Part shown: piece by piece, positions 53,912-62,636 of the stretch
Layout: each line of letters starts with the position of its first letter
Numbering within the stretch: the first letter of the stretch is position 1
Origin: Celeribacter litoreus
GTDB taxonomy: Bacteria > Pseudomonadota > Alphaproteobacteria > Rhodobacterales > Rhodobacteraceae
NCBI RefSeq assembly: GCF_020165855.1
Contig: NZ_JAIUFY010000014.1
Location: forward strand, 186,001-250,000
DNA length: 64,000 nt
Direction of reading: 5' to 3'
The notes under the pieces: generated by a model
Told to the model about the DNA's origin: nothing
The model's database searches: none
Seen by the model: the letters and a program-made list of their open reading frames with translations, nothing else
Position numbers and translations under genes: made by a program

Positions 53912-55129
53912 ATGAGCGACAGGGTGCAACAGGTGACACGGCGTCGGGTGTTCTACATCCCGGGCTATGATCCCATTCCGCCGCGCCGCTATCGCGAGCT
54001 CTATCGCAAGGAAGGCGCGGCTCAGTCCGACATTTCCGGTTATTCTCTGTCCCTCTCGCCCGCGCAGGGTGAAAATTTCGGCTGGTCTGTCGAGGCCGAC
54101 ATGGACGGCGCGCAGGTTCAGACGCGCTTTGAGGTGCTCGTCTGGTCCGACATCGTCCGCGAGAGTATGGAGGCACGTATTCTGCGCACCTATGCCATCC
54201 TCGCGCGGACGGCGTGGACCTATATTTCGACGGGGGCGTTGTTTCGGCTGATGAAGCTCCGGCGCGGGCCTGTGATTGCGGCGCTCTATCCGATTGGTGT
54301 GTTGCTCAGCCAGTTGCTCTTGGCGCTTCTTGTCGCGCATGTCACGGGGTGGGGGGCAGGTTTGCTGCATCCGCTGCTGTATTGGGGTGTCGGGGGCGCT
54401 GTCCTCGTCGGGCTGCTGCGGTGGTTCAAAGCCATCGACGGCAAGATTTTCGCCTATTATCTGATGCATGACTATGGGTTCTCTGCCCGTTGGCGCGGTG
54501 CAGAGCCGCCGGACCTGATCGCGCGTCTGGATCAGTTTCGCGCAGAGATTGCCGCCGCGTTGCATGAGGACTGGGATGAAGTTCTCGTCGTCGGCCACAG
54601 TTCCGGCGCGCATCTGGCGGTGTCCGTGCTCGCCGATCTGATCCGAGACGGGGCGACGTCGGGCGCAAAACCTGCGCTGTCTTTCCTATCGCTCGGGCAG
54701 GTGGTGCCGATGGTGGCGTTTCTGCCGGAGGCGAAGCGCCTGCGCCGTGATCTGGCGTATCTGTCAGAGCGAGAGGAGTTGTTCTGGCTGGACGTCACGG
54801 CCCCCGGAGACCCGTGTTCCTTTGCGCTTTGTGATCCGGTGAAGGTTTCGGGCGTGGCAACAGAGGCGCAGCGCTGGCCCTTGGTGATTTCGGCGGCATT
54901 TCGGGAGACATTGTCCGCAGAAAAACAGGCGGAGATGAAATACCGTTTCTTCCGCCGCCACTTCCAATACCTCTGCGCCTTCGATGATCCGCAGCTCTAC
55001 GACTATTTCCAGATCACGGCAGGGCCGGTGACGTTGCGGGACCGGTTCGCAGGCTGTCTGCCAAGCCCCAGCCGCATCGACACACTGGCCAACCGCTATA
55101 CGGACATGGCGCCGGAGGAGGTGCGATGA
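53912..55129 (+). CDS. Membrane-anchored alpha/beta-hydrolase-like protein
   Basis: 405-residue protein of unknown function. RRVFYIPGYDPIPPRRYRELY begins the protein; two membrane helices at about residues 121-143 and 150-171 (GVLLSQLLLALLVAHVTGW, WGVGGAVLVGLLRWF) are followed by an alpha/beta-hydrolase nucleophile elbow VVGHSSGAHLAVSVLADLI (Ser230). A lipid or ester substrate at the membrane is plausible. The stop overlaps the start of the P450 gene (ATGA), so the two proteins are coupled. No catalytic Asp/His could be assigned with certainty. Confidence 0.7.
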   Translation: MSDRVQQVTRRRVFYIPGYDPIPPRRYRELYRKEGAAQSDISGYSLSLSPAQGENFGWSVEADMDGAQVQTRFEVLVWSDIVRESMEARILRTYAILARTAWTYISTGALFRLMKLRRGPVIAALYPIGVLLSQLLLALLVAHVTGWGAGLLHPLLYWGVGGAVLVGLLRWFKAIDGKIFAYYLMHDYGFSARWRGAEPPDLIARLDQFRAEIAAALHEDWDEVLVVGHSSGAHLAVSVLADLIRDGATSGAKPALSFLSLGQVVPMVAFLPEAKRLRRDLAYLSEREELFWLDVTAPGDPCSFALCDPVKVSGVATEAQRWPLVISAAFRETLSAEKQAEMKYRFFRRHFQYLCAFDDPQLYDYFQITAGPVTLRDRFAGCLPSPSRIDTLANRYTDMAPEEVR

Positions 55130-56484
55130 TCCCTCCGAAGCCAAAAGCGCGGGCCGAGAAGGTGAGTTTTCGCCAGTATCTCAAGCTGTTCCGCCAAGAC
55201 ATTCTCTCTGCCCAGCCCGCGAAACTCTATCGCGCGTGGATGGCGGAATACCGGACGCCGTTTTTTCGGAGCTTTCTGGTCAACCAGCCGTCGTTGGTGA
55301 AACGGGTGCTCAATGACGAGCCGATGGAATTCCCGAAATCCGACCGGATCGCGGAAGGGCTGCGTCCGCTTTTGGGGGAAAGCGTCTTTCTCACCAACGG
55401 CGACACGTGGCTTCGTCAGCGGCGGATCATTGATCCGGCGTTTGAAGGTGGGCGGTTGAAGGACACGTTCCCTGCCATGCTTGCGGCGGGTGAGGCGATG
55501 GTCGCCGAGTTGGCGGATCAAGAGGGGCCGTTCGACATAGAACCCTTTGCCTCCAAAGGCGCGGCGGATGTGATTTTCCGGACGCTGTTCTCTATCCCGA
55601 TCACCCACGAGACAGCGGCGCGGGTGTTTTCCGAGTTTCAAGCCTATCAACGCGCCCAGCCCATCCTCAACATCGCGGCGTTTATCCCGCTGCCGAAATG
55701 GGTGCCACGGGTCCACCGCCGTCGGACGCGGGAGGGGGCACGCGCGATCCGGCAGTTGATCACTGTGCTGACCGCAAAACGGCAGGCGGAGATTGCGGCA
55801 GGGACGGCGCCGGATGATCTGGCGACGAAAATCATGACAACCGCCGATCCGGTGACAGGCGAGACCTTCGCGACTGGTGAGATGGTCGATCAGGTGGCGA
55901 TCTTCTTCCTCGCGGGGCATGAGACCTCGGCGACGGCGCTCGGTTGGGCGCTTTGGCTCCTTGCGGCGAATCCGGAGGTGCGGGACCGCGTCGCCGTAGA
56001 GGCCGCGCAATTGCCCGACGTGCCGGAATTCTCCGATCTCGCGAAGCTCCGGTTCACCAAAGACGTGTTCCGCGAAACGCTCCGCCTCTATCCGCCTGTG
56101 CCGATGATGGTGCGGGAGGCGGCGTGTCCGGTGCGGTTCAGAGAACGCGACGTGCCCCAAGGCTCACAAATCGTGCTCTCGCCGTGGCATCTCGGGCGCC
56201 ATGAACGGTTTTGGGACAATCCCGATGCGTTTGATCCGGACCGCTTCCAGACAGAGAACGGCAAAACCTGTCTGCGTGAGGCCTATATCCCGTTCTCCTC
56301 GGGACCGCGCGTCTGCACAGGGGCCGGATTCGCGATGGTGGAAGGGCCGCTGTTTTTGGCGCTTCTGATACGGGCGTATGAGGTTGAAATCGTGCCTGAT
56401 CGCGTCCCGACGCCTGTTGCACACCTCACCGTCAGGTCCAAAGACGGCATCTGGCTGCGATTGCGTCGGCGTCAGAGTGCTTGA
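55126..56484 (+). CDS. Cytochrome P450
   Basis: 452-residue P450. The I-helix oxygen motif is FLAGHETSATALGWAL, the ExxR motif lies in FRETLRLYPPVPMMVREA, FDPDRF is the meander, and the heme loop is PFSSGPRVCTGAG with Cys397 as iron ligand. The C-terminal end is normal. There is no membrane anchor at the N-terminus, so it is probably soluble. The substrate is unknown; no ferredoxin or reductase gene is adjacent. The hydrolase-like gene overlaps it by four bases, hinting at a hydrophobic ester or lipid-derived substrate. This is inference only. Confidence 0.93.
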   Translation: MIPPKPKARAEKVSFRQYLKLFRQDILSAQPAKLYRAWMAEYRTPFFRSFLVNQPSLVKRVLNDEPMEFPKSDRIAEGLRPLLGESVFLTNGDTWLRQRRIIDPAFEGGRLKDTFPAMLAAGEAMVAELADQEGPFDIEPFASKGAADVIFRTLFSIPITHETAARVFSEFQAYQRAQPILNIAAFIPLPKWVPRVHRRRTREGARAIRQLITVLTAKRQAEIAAGTAPDDLATKIMTTADPVTGETFATGEMVDQVAIFFLAGHETSATALGWALWLLAANPEVRDRVAVEAAQLPDVPEFSDLAKLRFTKDVFRETLRLYPPVPMMVREAACPVRFRERDVPQGSQIVLSPWHLGRHERFWDNPDAFDPDRFQTENGKTCLREAYIPFSSGPRVCTGAGFAMVEGPLFLALLIRAYEVEIVPDRVPTPVAHLTVRSKDGIWLRLRRRQSA

Positions 56485-56549
56485 GCGGGATGTTTGTTCT
56501 TCGTCTGATCTCTTTCGGGGAACTGCGTCCCTGACTGCGTGGCCCCGTC

Positions 56550-56578
56550 TTGAGTTCAAAGAATATGCGTCCTAAACA
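56550..56578 (+). promoter_or_regulatory. Possible cysK promoter
   Basis: TTGAGT (56550-56555) and TAAACA (56573-56578) with a 17-base spacer lie 33 bases before the cysK ATG; AAAAGGA serves as ribosome binding site. The boxes match only in part. Confidence 0.35.
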
Positions 56579-56611
56579 TTCCAATACCGCGAGATAAAAG
56601 GATTACACGAA

Positions 56612-57658
56612 ATGCCCGCGCCTTCGCCGCTCAAGAAAGATATGATCGACAGCATCGGCAACACGCCCCTCATCCGTCTGAAAGGACCGTCAGAGGCGAC
56701 CGGCTGTGAGATTTACGGTAAGGCCGAGTTCATGAACCCGGGGCAGTCCGTGAAAGACCGCGCAGCGCTGTTCATCATTCAGGACGCTTTGGCCAAAGGC
56801 ACGCTAAAACCGGGCGGCACCATTGTCGAAGGAACTGCGGGCAACACCGGCATCGGTCTCGCGCTCGTGGGGTCCGCTTTGGGGTTCCGCACCGTGATCG
56901 TCATTCCGGAGACCCAGTCTCAGGAAAAGAAAGACATGATCCGTCTTGCGGGCGCGGAACTGGTTCAGGTGCCTGCGGCTCCGTATAAGAACCCGAACAA
57001 CTACGTGCGCTATTCCGAGCGCCTCGCCAAAGAGCTTGCACTCACCGATCCGAACGGCGTGATCTGGGCGAACCAGTTCGACAACGTCGCGAACCGTCAG
57101 GCGCATATCGAAGGCACGGGGCCGGAGATTTGGGAGCAAACGGGCGGCAAAGTGGATGGTTTCATCTGTGCGGTCGGCTCCGGCGGCACGTTTGCGGGCG
57201 TTGGCATGGCGCTTCAGCCGAAAGGTGTGAAGATCGGCCTGGCCGACCCGATGGGCGCGGCGCTCTACAGCTATTACAAAACCGGTGAGCTCAAATCCGA
57301 AGGCGGCTCCATCACCGAGGGCATCGGTCAGGGCCGCATCACGGCGAACCTCGAAGGGTTCACACCGGATTTCGCCTACCAGATCCCGGACGAAGAGGCG
57401 CTGCCGATTGTGTTCGATCTGTTGGAAAAAGAAGGGCTCTGCCTCGGCGGCTCCTCCGGTATCAACGTCGCTGGTGCCATGCATATGGCGCGCGAGATGG
57501 GTCCGGGCCATACCATCGTGACCGTGCTCTGTGATTATGGCACGCGCTACCAGTCCAAACTTTTCAACCCCGAGTTCCTCAAGGAAAAAAATCTTCCTGT
57601 GCCGGCGTGGTTGGATCGTGGACCGAGACCCGTTCCTGACGTATATGAAGGTGTATGA
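56612..57658 (+). CDS. cysK: Cysteine synthase A (O-acetylserine sulfhydrylase)
   Basis: 348-residue PLP enzyme forming cysteine from O-acetylserine and sulfide. The PLP-binding Lys lies in FMNPGQSVKDRAALF, followed by EGTAGNTGIGLALVG, VGSGGTFAGVGMAL (phosphate-binding loop) and CLGGSSGINVAGAM. It is somewhat longer than the 310-320 residues of typical CysK through a C-terminal extension. It overlaps the mscS-like gene by four bases (57655-57658), giving a three-gene operon. Confidence 0.93.
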   Translation: MPAPSPLKKDMIDSIGNTPLIRLKGPSEATGCEIYGKAEFMNPGQSVKDRAALFIIQDALAKGTLKPGGTIVEGTAGNTGIGLALVGSALGFRTVIVIPETQSQEKKDMIRLAGAELVQVPAAPYKNPNNYVRYSERLAKELALTDPNGVIWANQFDNVANRQAHIEGTGPEIWEQTGGKVDGFICAVGSGGTFAGVGMALQPKGVKIGLADPMGAALYSYYKTGELKSEGGSITEGIGQGRITANLEGFTPDFAYQIPDEEALPIVFDLLEKEGLCLGGSSGINVAGAMHMAREMGPGHTIVTVLCDYGTRYQSKLFNPEFLKEKNLPVPAWLDRGPRPVPDVYEGV

Positions 57659-60072
57659 TCACACGCTTTTTCGTTCGGCTTCTTTTCATCCTGACTTTGT
57701 GCCTGCCGCTTGCGGCGATGGCACAGGATACGGCTGTGCCGGACTACAAAGCGTGGGAAAGCAGCGCATCTGCTGCCGAGGATGTGATCGCCAACACCGA
57801 GGCGACGAACACCACGCTTGAAGACCTGCGTGACACACTTACTCAATGGCGAAGTCAGTTTCTCGATGCGCAAAACATCAATGCGGCGCGCATCGAGACG
57901 CTACATTCGCAAATTGATGCACTCGGCGATCCCCCTGCGGAGGGGGAGACCGAGAGCGACGACATCTCCAAGCGACGTGCAGAGTTAAACGCGCAACTCG
58001 ATGAGGCGCAGGCACCGGTCAGATCCGCACAAGAGGCCTTTTCCCGCGCAAATGGCCTGATCAGCGAGATTGACGACATTCTGCTCTCGCGTCAGACCGA
58101 TGCACTTCTCGAATTGGGGCCAAGCCCGCTCAACCCGACTCTCTGGCCGACCGCGTTCAAGGCCGTCACCGCGAGTGGCGTCGCCGCCTGGCAAACGGTC
58201 GTCGATAACGCGACATCCGAGACCGGGCAGATAGGGTTGCGGACAAACGCGGCGCTCATCGTCACGTTCCTCTTGGTGGCTCTCGTCCTCGTGGCACGGG
58301 GGCCGCGTTGGACGGTCCGTTTCACGGAGTGGATGAAGCAGCGCGTTTCGGGAGAATCCGGCAAGGGCGTTGCGAGCTTTGTTATTTCGTTTAGCCAGAT
58401 TCTCGTGCCTTTCATTGGTCTCTTCGCGATCACCGTTGCGGCCAATGCTTCTGGACTGTTGGGGCCGCGGGGTGTCGTGCTCTCGACCGCTGTTCCGCAA
58501 ATCGGTCTCGCGTTCCTGTTTTGGCGCTGGATTGCAGGGCGGATTTTCTACGCCACGGGCGCAGGCGATCCGATCATTGATCTGGGCGCGACGCGGCGCG
58601 TTGAGGCGACGACGATGGGGACGCTCGCGGGCATCATGTCGGTGCTCCATGGCGTCATTGCGTCTATTGCGGACATCGACGGCTATGATGCCGGCACGCG
58701 CGCTGTTCTGAATTTCCCGCTTGTTGCGATTGCAGCCTTTGCGCTCTTCCGCCTTGCGCGCATTCTGACGCCTGTGCGGCACGACGCCTCTGAGGAGGCT
58801 GCTTCCGAACCCACAGCAGAGCAGACCTTCGGTCAGATCATCCTGCGCACAATTGCGCGGGTCGTTCTGTTTGCCTCCGTTGTGGCACTTCTGCTCGGCG
58901 CAGCGGGGTATATGTCGGCCTCTGTCGGCATCGTTTTCCCGCTGCTGCGCTCCATCGGGCTATTGGGCTTTGTCGCGATCCTGTCGCGGCTGGGCTATGA
59001 CCTCTACGCGCTCGTGATGCGCAGAGAAGAAGGGGCCAAGGACGCGCTTGTGCCGGTCCTTGTGTCCTTTGTCATCGTGCTCCTGTCTTTGCCGTTCTTC
59101 GCCCTCATCTGGGGTATGCGGGTTGAGCAATTGTTCGAGCTCTGGGTGCGGATTGAGGCGGGTGTGTCGCTCGGCGGCGTTACCATCTCTCCGGCGAGTT
59201 TCATCACGCTGATCATCGTCTTCGTTCTCGGTCTTGCGGTAACGCGCCTGATGAAGACGGCGCTCAAGACAACGATTCTGCCGCGCACCAAACTCGATAA
59301 GGGCGGGCAGAACGCCATGGTGTCCGGCGCGGGCTATGTCGGGGTGTTTCTCTCCGCCATCATCGCGATTGTGGCTGCTGGCATTGATCTCTCTGCGCTT
59401 GCCATTGTCGCCGGTGCACTTTCTGTGGGGATCGGTTTCGGCCTCCAGAACATCGTGCAGAACTTTGTGTCCGGTATCATCCTGTTGATCGAGCGGCCGA
59501 TCTCGGAGGGGGACTGGATCGACGTGGGCAACGGCAACATGGGGTTTGTCCGCAATATCTCCGTGCGCTCCACCCGTGTGGAGACCTTTGATAAGACCGA
59601 CCTGATCGTGCCGAACGCGGACCTGATTTCCAATCAAGTGACAAACTACACACGCGGCAATCTGATCGGTCGCGTAATCATTCCGGTCGGCGTCGCCTAC
59701 GGCACCGATACGCGCAAGGTCGAGGCGATCCTACGCGAGATTGCCGAAGCACAGCCCATGGTCTCCATGAACCCTGCACCGCAGGTTCTCTTCCTCAATT
59801 TCGGGGCGGATGCCCTCGAATTCGAAATCCGTGCGATCCTCAAGGATGTGACGGCGATTGTGATGGTGAAGAACGACATCAACCACGCCATCGCGAAACG
59901 CTTTGGCGAGGAAGGGATCGAGATTCCGTTTGCACAGCGCGACATTTGGCTCCGTAATCCAGAGGCCCTCACTCCGCGCTCCCGTGCTGCGGAGGTGACG
60001 GCCTCCGAGGCGGAGGTCGAGATGGTTGAGCCGAGTGACCTCGACGGCGCCGGTGAGGGAGACTCCGAATGA
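57655..60072 (+). CDS. MscS-family mechanosensitive channel with DUF3772 domain
   Basis: 805-residue membrane protein. A signal peptide (to LPLAAMA) is followed by a periplasmic DUF3772 region of about 150 residues with coiled-coil character, then about ten helices, then the MscS core: VGIGFGLQNIVQNFVSGIILLIERP and the beta domain GDWIDVGNGNMGFVRNISVRST, then VPNADLISNQVTNYT. It gates in response to membrane tension on hypo-osmotic shock. It overlaps both cysK upstream and the alanyl-tRNA editing gene downstream by four bases. Confidence 0.9.
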   Translation: MITRFFVRLLFILTLCLPLAAMAQDTAVPDYKAWESSASAAEDVIANTEATNTTLEDLRDTLTQWRSQFLDAQNINAARIETLHSQIDALGDPPAEGETESDDISKRRAELNAQLDEAQAPVRSAQEAFSRANGLISEIDDILLSRQTDALLELGPSPLNPTLWPTAFKAVTASGVAAWQTVVDNATSETGQIGLRTNAALIVTFLLVALVLVARGPRWTVRFTEWMKQRVSGESGKGVASFVISFSQILVPFIGLFAITVAANASGLLGPRGVVLSTAVPQIGLAFLFWRWIAGRIFYATGAGDPIIDLGATRRVEATTMGTLAGIMSVLHGVIASIADIDGYDAGTRAVLNFPLVAIAAFALFRLARILTPVRHDASEEAASEPTAEQTFGQIILRTIARVVLFASVVALLLGAAGYMSASVGIVFPLLRSIGLLGFVAILSRLGYDLYALVMRREEGAKDALVPVLVSFVIVLLSLPFFALIWGMRVEQLFELWVRIEAGVSLGGVTISPASFITLIIVFVLGLAVTRLMKTALKTTILPRTKLDKGGQNAMVSGAGYVGVFLSAIIAIVAAGIDLSALAIVAGALSVGIGFGLQNIVQNFVSGIILLIERPISEGDWIDVGNGNMGFVRNISVRSTRVETFDKTDLIVPNADLISNQVTNYTRGNLIGRVIIPVGVAYGTDTRKVEAILREIAEAQPMVSMNPAPQVLFLNFGADALEFEIRAILKDVTAIVMVKNDINHAIAKRFGEEGIEIPFAQRDIWLRNPEALTPRSRAAEVTASEAEVEMVEPSDLDGAGEGDSE

Positions 60073-60785
60073 CCGAGGCGCTCTTTCGTGAAGACGCCTA
60101 CTTGCAGAACGCAACCGGGCAGGTGACGGGTCACACGCCCGAAGGGGGGCTGATCCTCGACCGGACGATTTTCTATCCTCAAGGCGGCGGACAGCCCGGA
60201 GATGGCGGCTCGGTGAGCTGGGGAAGAGGTCGTTTGTCCGTGGCCACAACGATCAAAGGCGAGGGGGATGACATCATTCTCATTCCCTCCGAGCCAGCTC
60301 CGCTCCCGCCTGTAGGCACAGATGTGCGGCAGTCGCTCGACTGGATGCGTCGCCACGGTCACATGCGCATCCACACCGCACTGCATCTTCTCTCTGTCGT
60401 GATTCCACTGCCGGTGACGGGTGGATCGATCTCCGCCAACAAAGGCCGACTCGATTTCCAGATGTTTGAGCCGATCGAGGACAAGGCCGCTCTCGAGGCT
60501 GCTCTCAACGATCTGATCGAACGAGATCTGGTCGTGACCGATGACTGGATTTCCGAGGCTGAGCTCGAGGCCAATCCCGCGATTGTGAAAACCATGTCGG
60601 TGAGCCCGCCACGCGGGCAGGGGCGTGTGCGCCTCGTGCGGATCGGCCATGGTCGCTCTCAGGTCGATCTTCAGCCCTGCGGCGGCACCCACGTGGCCCG
60701 CACCGCAGAGATTGGCCGGATTCGCCTCGGCAAGGTCGAAAAGAAAGGCCGCGACAACCGTCGTGTGTCCATCCACCTCGACTGA
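60069..60785 (+). CDS. Alanyl-tRNA editing protein (AlaX-like)
   Basis: 238-residue trans-editing protein of the AlaX group, which removes Ser or Gly wrongly attached to tRNA-Ala. Zinc-binding motifs are MRIHTALHLLSV (HxxxH) and QPCGGTHVARTAEIG (CxxxH); the N-terminal half reads VTGHTPEGGLILDRTIFYPQGGGQPGD. The operon position after cysK and mscS is odd, as it has no clear functional link. It precedes tRNA-Ser. Confidence 0.9.
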   Translation: MTEALFREDAYLQNATGQVTGHTPEGGLILDRTIFYPQGGGQPGDGGSVSWGRGRLSVATTIKGEGDDIILIPSEPAPLPPVGTDVRQSLDWMRRHGHMRIHTALHLLSVVIPLPVTGGSISANKGRLDFQMFEPIEDKAALEAALNDLIERDLVVTDDWISEAELEANPAIVKTMSVSPPRGQGRVRLVRIGHGRSQVDLQPCGGTHVARTAEIGRIRLGKVEKKGRDNRRVSIHLD

Positions 60786-60862
60786 GAGCGCCCCCTTTTC
60801 ATGGGCAGCGTTAGCGCAAATTCGGTCTTTTTAAAAAACATTCATTTTTCTTGAAACTGGGG

Positions 60863-60891
60863 TTGCATCCGCCTCCGAACCTCAATTATAG
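60863..60891 (+). promoter_or_regulatory. Promoter of tRNA-Ser
   Basis: TTGCAT (60863-60868) and TTATAG (60886-60891) with a 17-base spacer; the expected start lies a few bases before the mature tRNA at 60900. Confidence 0.5.
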
Positions 60892-60899
60892 ACGGCCTC

Positions 60900-60989
60900 G
60901 GACAGGTGGCCGAGTGGTCGAAGGCGCACGCCTGGAAAGTGTGTAGGCGGGGAACCGTCTCGAGGGTTCGAATCCCTTCCTGTCCGCCA
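60900..60989 (+). tRNA. tRNA-Ser (anticodon GGA)
   Basis: A complete class II tRNA of 90 bases with CCA encoded at 60987-60989. The acceptor stem GGACAGG pairs with CCTGTCC (60979-60985), the D arm GGCCGAGTGGTCGAAGGC follows, and the anticodon arm CACGC-CTGGAAA-GTGTG gives anticodon GGA at 60934-60936. The long variable arm (around GGCGGGGAACCGTC) and the T arm with GGTTCGAAT fit a serine tRNA reading UCC/UCU. The 3' end of such genes is a common integration site, but no integrase is seen in this window. Confidence 0.95.
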
Positions 60990-61122
60990 CTCCCCCTCTT
61001 TTGGGGCGCAAATTTCCTTAAATGGTAGGCTTTGATATCACCCGCCCCATACGTCGGTGTTGAAGCCGTGTCGGGAACTGAGACGCTGAACTTCCCTGCA
61101 TATTGCGAATATAGCCGATGCG

Positions 61123-61148
61123 CCGCGGTTGGTCATTTGCGACCGCGG
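61123..61148. other. Inverted repeat after tRNA-Ser
   Basis: CCGCGGT (61123-61129) and ACCGCGG (61142-61148) are a perfect inverted repeat about 20 bases after the MFS stop on the minus strand. It lacks a T run, so it is at best a weak terminator. Confidence 0.3.
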
Positions 61149-61167
61149 AAGCGCAAACCAATCGGGT

Positions 61168-62487
61168 TCAGAACTGCGAGCCCCAGCGGGGGTGAGCGTC
61201 ATCAATCACAAGCGCATGGGAGTGTTGACGGTGCCCTTGCAGATGTGGGTGGTCGATCGGCAGGTTGTCGTGGCTATGCTCCACGATTTCCGGATGATGG
61301 CTGGGCCAGAGCCTGAGTGCCGCCAGGATTCCCACGATGGAAAGCGCGGCTAAAACCATCAGCGCAGGAAGTGTTCCAAACGCAGTCATAAGCCATCCGG
61401 ACAAGGGGTAGGACACGAGCCAGCAGGCGTGCGACAGAGCGAATTGTGCCGCGAAAACCGCGGGCCTGTCTTCGGCGTGGGCCGAGCGGCGTAGCAGGCG
61501 TCCCGAGGGCGTTTGGACAGTGGAATAGCCCAGACCAATGATCAACCAGACCACGAGCAGAAGAGGCCAACTCAGTCCGATGGTCAGGATCAGCGTCGCA
61601 ACGCCGAGGAGTGCGGCAACCATGGTCCATGCTCCGACGAGCATCACAGGCCTGTCTGCAACTCGGTCCAATATGCGGGGCAATAGCAGAGCGGCGATCA
61701 TGCTGCCCGTTCCAAAGGCAAACATGGTCCAGGCCAGAGCGCTCGCGCTCAGACCCAACTCACCGCGGACCAGCACCACTGAGTTCACCAATACCATCGC
61801 CCCGGCGCTCGACACCGCGAGGTTGAGCCCAAGCAGTCCGCGAAGGCGCGGGGTTGCGAGATAAATGCGGATGCCGCGTGTGGTTCGGTCATAGAAACCA
61901 CGTGGCTGCGACGCCTGCGGGCTTGGCAAGAGCACAGACACCACCAGCAGAGCGGATGCGGCAAAACCCGCCACGGTGCCGAGAAACAGGCTGTTGTAGC
62001 TCATCACAGCCAACAGGAGCGCTGCGAGGGTCGGGCTGATGATATTCTCCAGATCATAGGCCAGACGTGAGAGGGAAAGCGCGCGGGTGTAGCGCGCCTC
62101 CTCTGGCAGAACGTCGGGGATCGTCGCCTGAAATGTCGGGGTGAAGGCGGCAGATGCCGATTGCAGGAGAAAGATGAGGACATAAACTTGCCAAATCTCG
62201 GAGACGAATGGCAGGCAGAGCGCTGCTGCTCCACGGATCAGATCGAGTGTCACGAGAAGGGCGCGGCGGTTCACGCGGTCGGCAAGAGCCCCGGCAATCG
62301 GGGCGATGCTGACATAGGCGACCATCTTAATCGTGAAGATCGTGCCGAGCACCATCGCGGCACTTTCACCCGCGAGGTCATAGGCGAGAAGCCCCAAGGC
62401 AACCGTGGCAAGCCCTGTCCCCAACAACGCGACGACTTGGGCCAGAAACAGATGGCGATAGGTGCGATCAGAAAGAATGTCGAACAT
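61168..62487 (-). CDS. MFS transporter with histidine-rich C-terminus
   Basis: 439-residue MFS permease with about 12 helices. The loop 2-3 signature is IAPIAGALADRVNRRALLV; further family features are QSASAAFTPTFQATIPDVLP and GLGYSTVQTPSGRLLRR. The last 45 residues are cytoplasmic and rich in His (SHHPEIVEHSHDNLPIDHPH, GHRQHSHALVIDDAHPRWG), which suggests metal binding and perhaps divalent metal efflux of NreB type. The substrate is unproven. The ATG lies nine bases after a small upstream frame (62496-62618). Confidence 0.88.
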   Translation of the reverse strand: MFDILSDRTYRHLFLAQVVALLGTGLATVALGLLAYDLAGESAAMVLGTIFTIKMVAYVSIAPIAGALADRVNRRALLVTLDLIRGAAALCLPFVSEIWQVYVLIFLLQSASAAFTPTFQATIPDVLPEEARYTRALSLSRLAYDLENIISPTLAALLLAVMSYNSLFLGTVAGFAASALLVVSVLLPSPQASQPRGFYDRTTRGIRIYLATPRLRGLLGLNLAVSSAGAMVLVNSVVLVRGELGLSASALAWTMFAFGTGSMIAALLLPRILDRVADRPVMLVGAWTMVAALLGVATLILTIGLSWPLLLVVWLIIGLGYSTVQTPSGRLLRRSAHAEDRPAVFAAQFALSHACWLVSYPLSGWLMTAFGTLPALMVLAALSIVGILAALRLWPSHHPEIVEHSHDNLPIDHPHLQGHRQHSHALVIDDAHPRWGSQF

Positions 62488-62495
62488 TGTAAACC

Positions 62496-62618
62496 TCAGT
62501 GATAGCGGGAAATCGCCTTCAGCTCGTCCCAGTCATAATCCCCGTCCAGACAGTGATCCTTATGGTCATGGATCAGGGGCTGTTTGGCGTTGAGTGTTCG
62601 CGGGGCCTTTCGGAGGAC
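62496..62618 (-). other. Possible small coding remnant upstream of MFS gene
   Basis: A 40-codon open frame without ATG, GTG or TTG start. It reads, near its end, HDHKDHCLDGDYDWDEL, again rich in His and Asp, and stops with TGA whose last bases (TGAGG) form the ribosome binding site of the MFS gene. The frame begins after a TAG at 62619-62621. It could be a remnant or a small protein with a rare start codon, translationally coupled to MFS. Support is limited. Confidence 0.35.
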
Positions 62619-62636
62619 CTATGTCAGAGCCCCACG

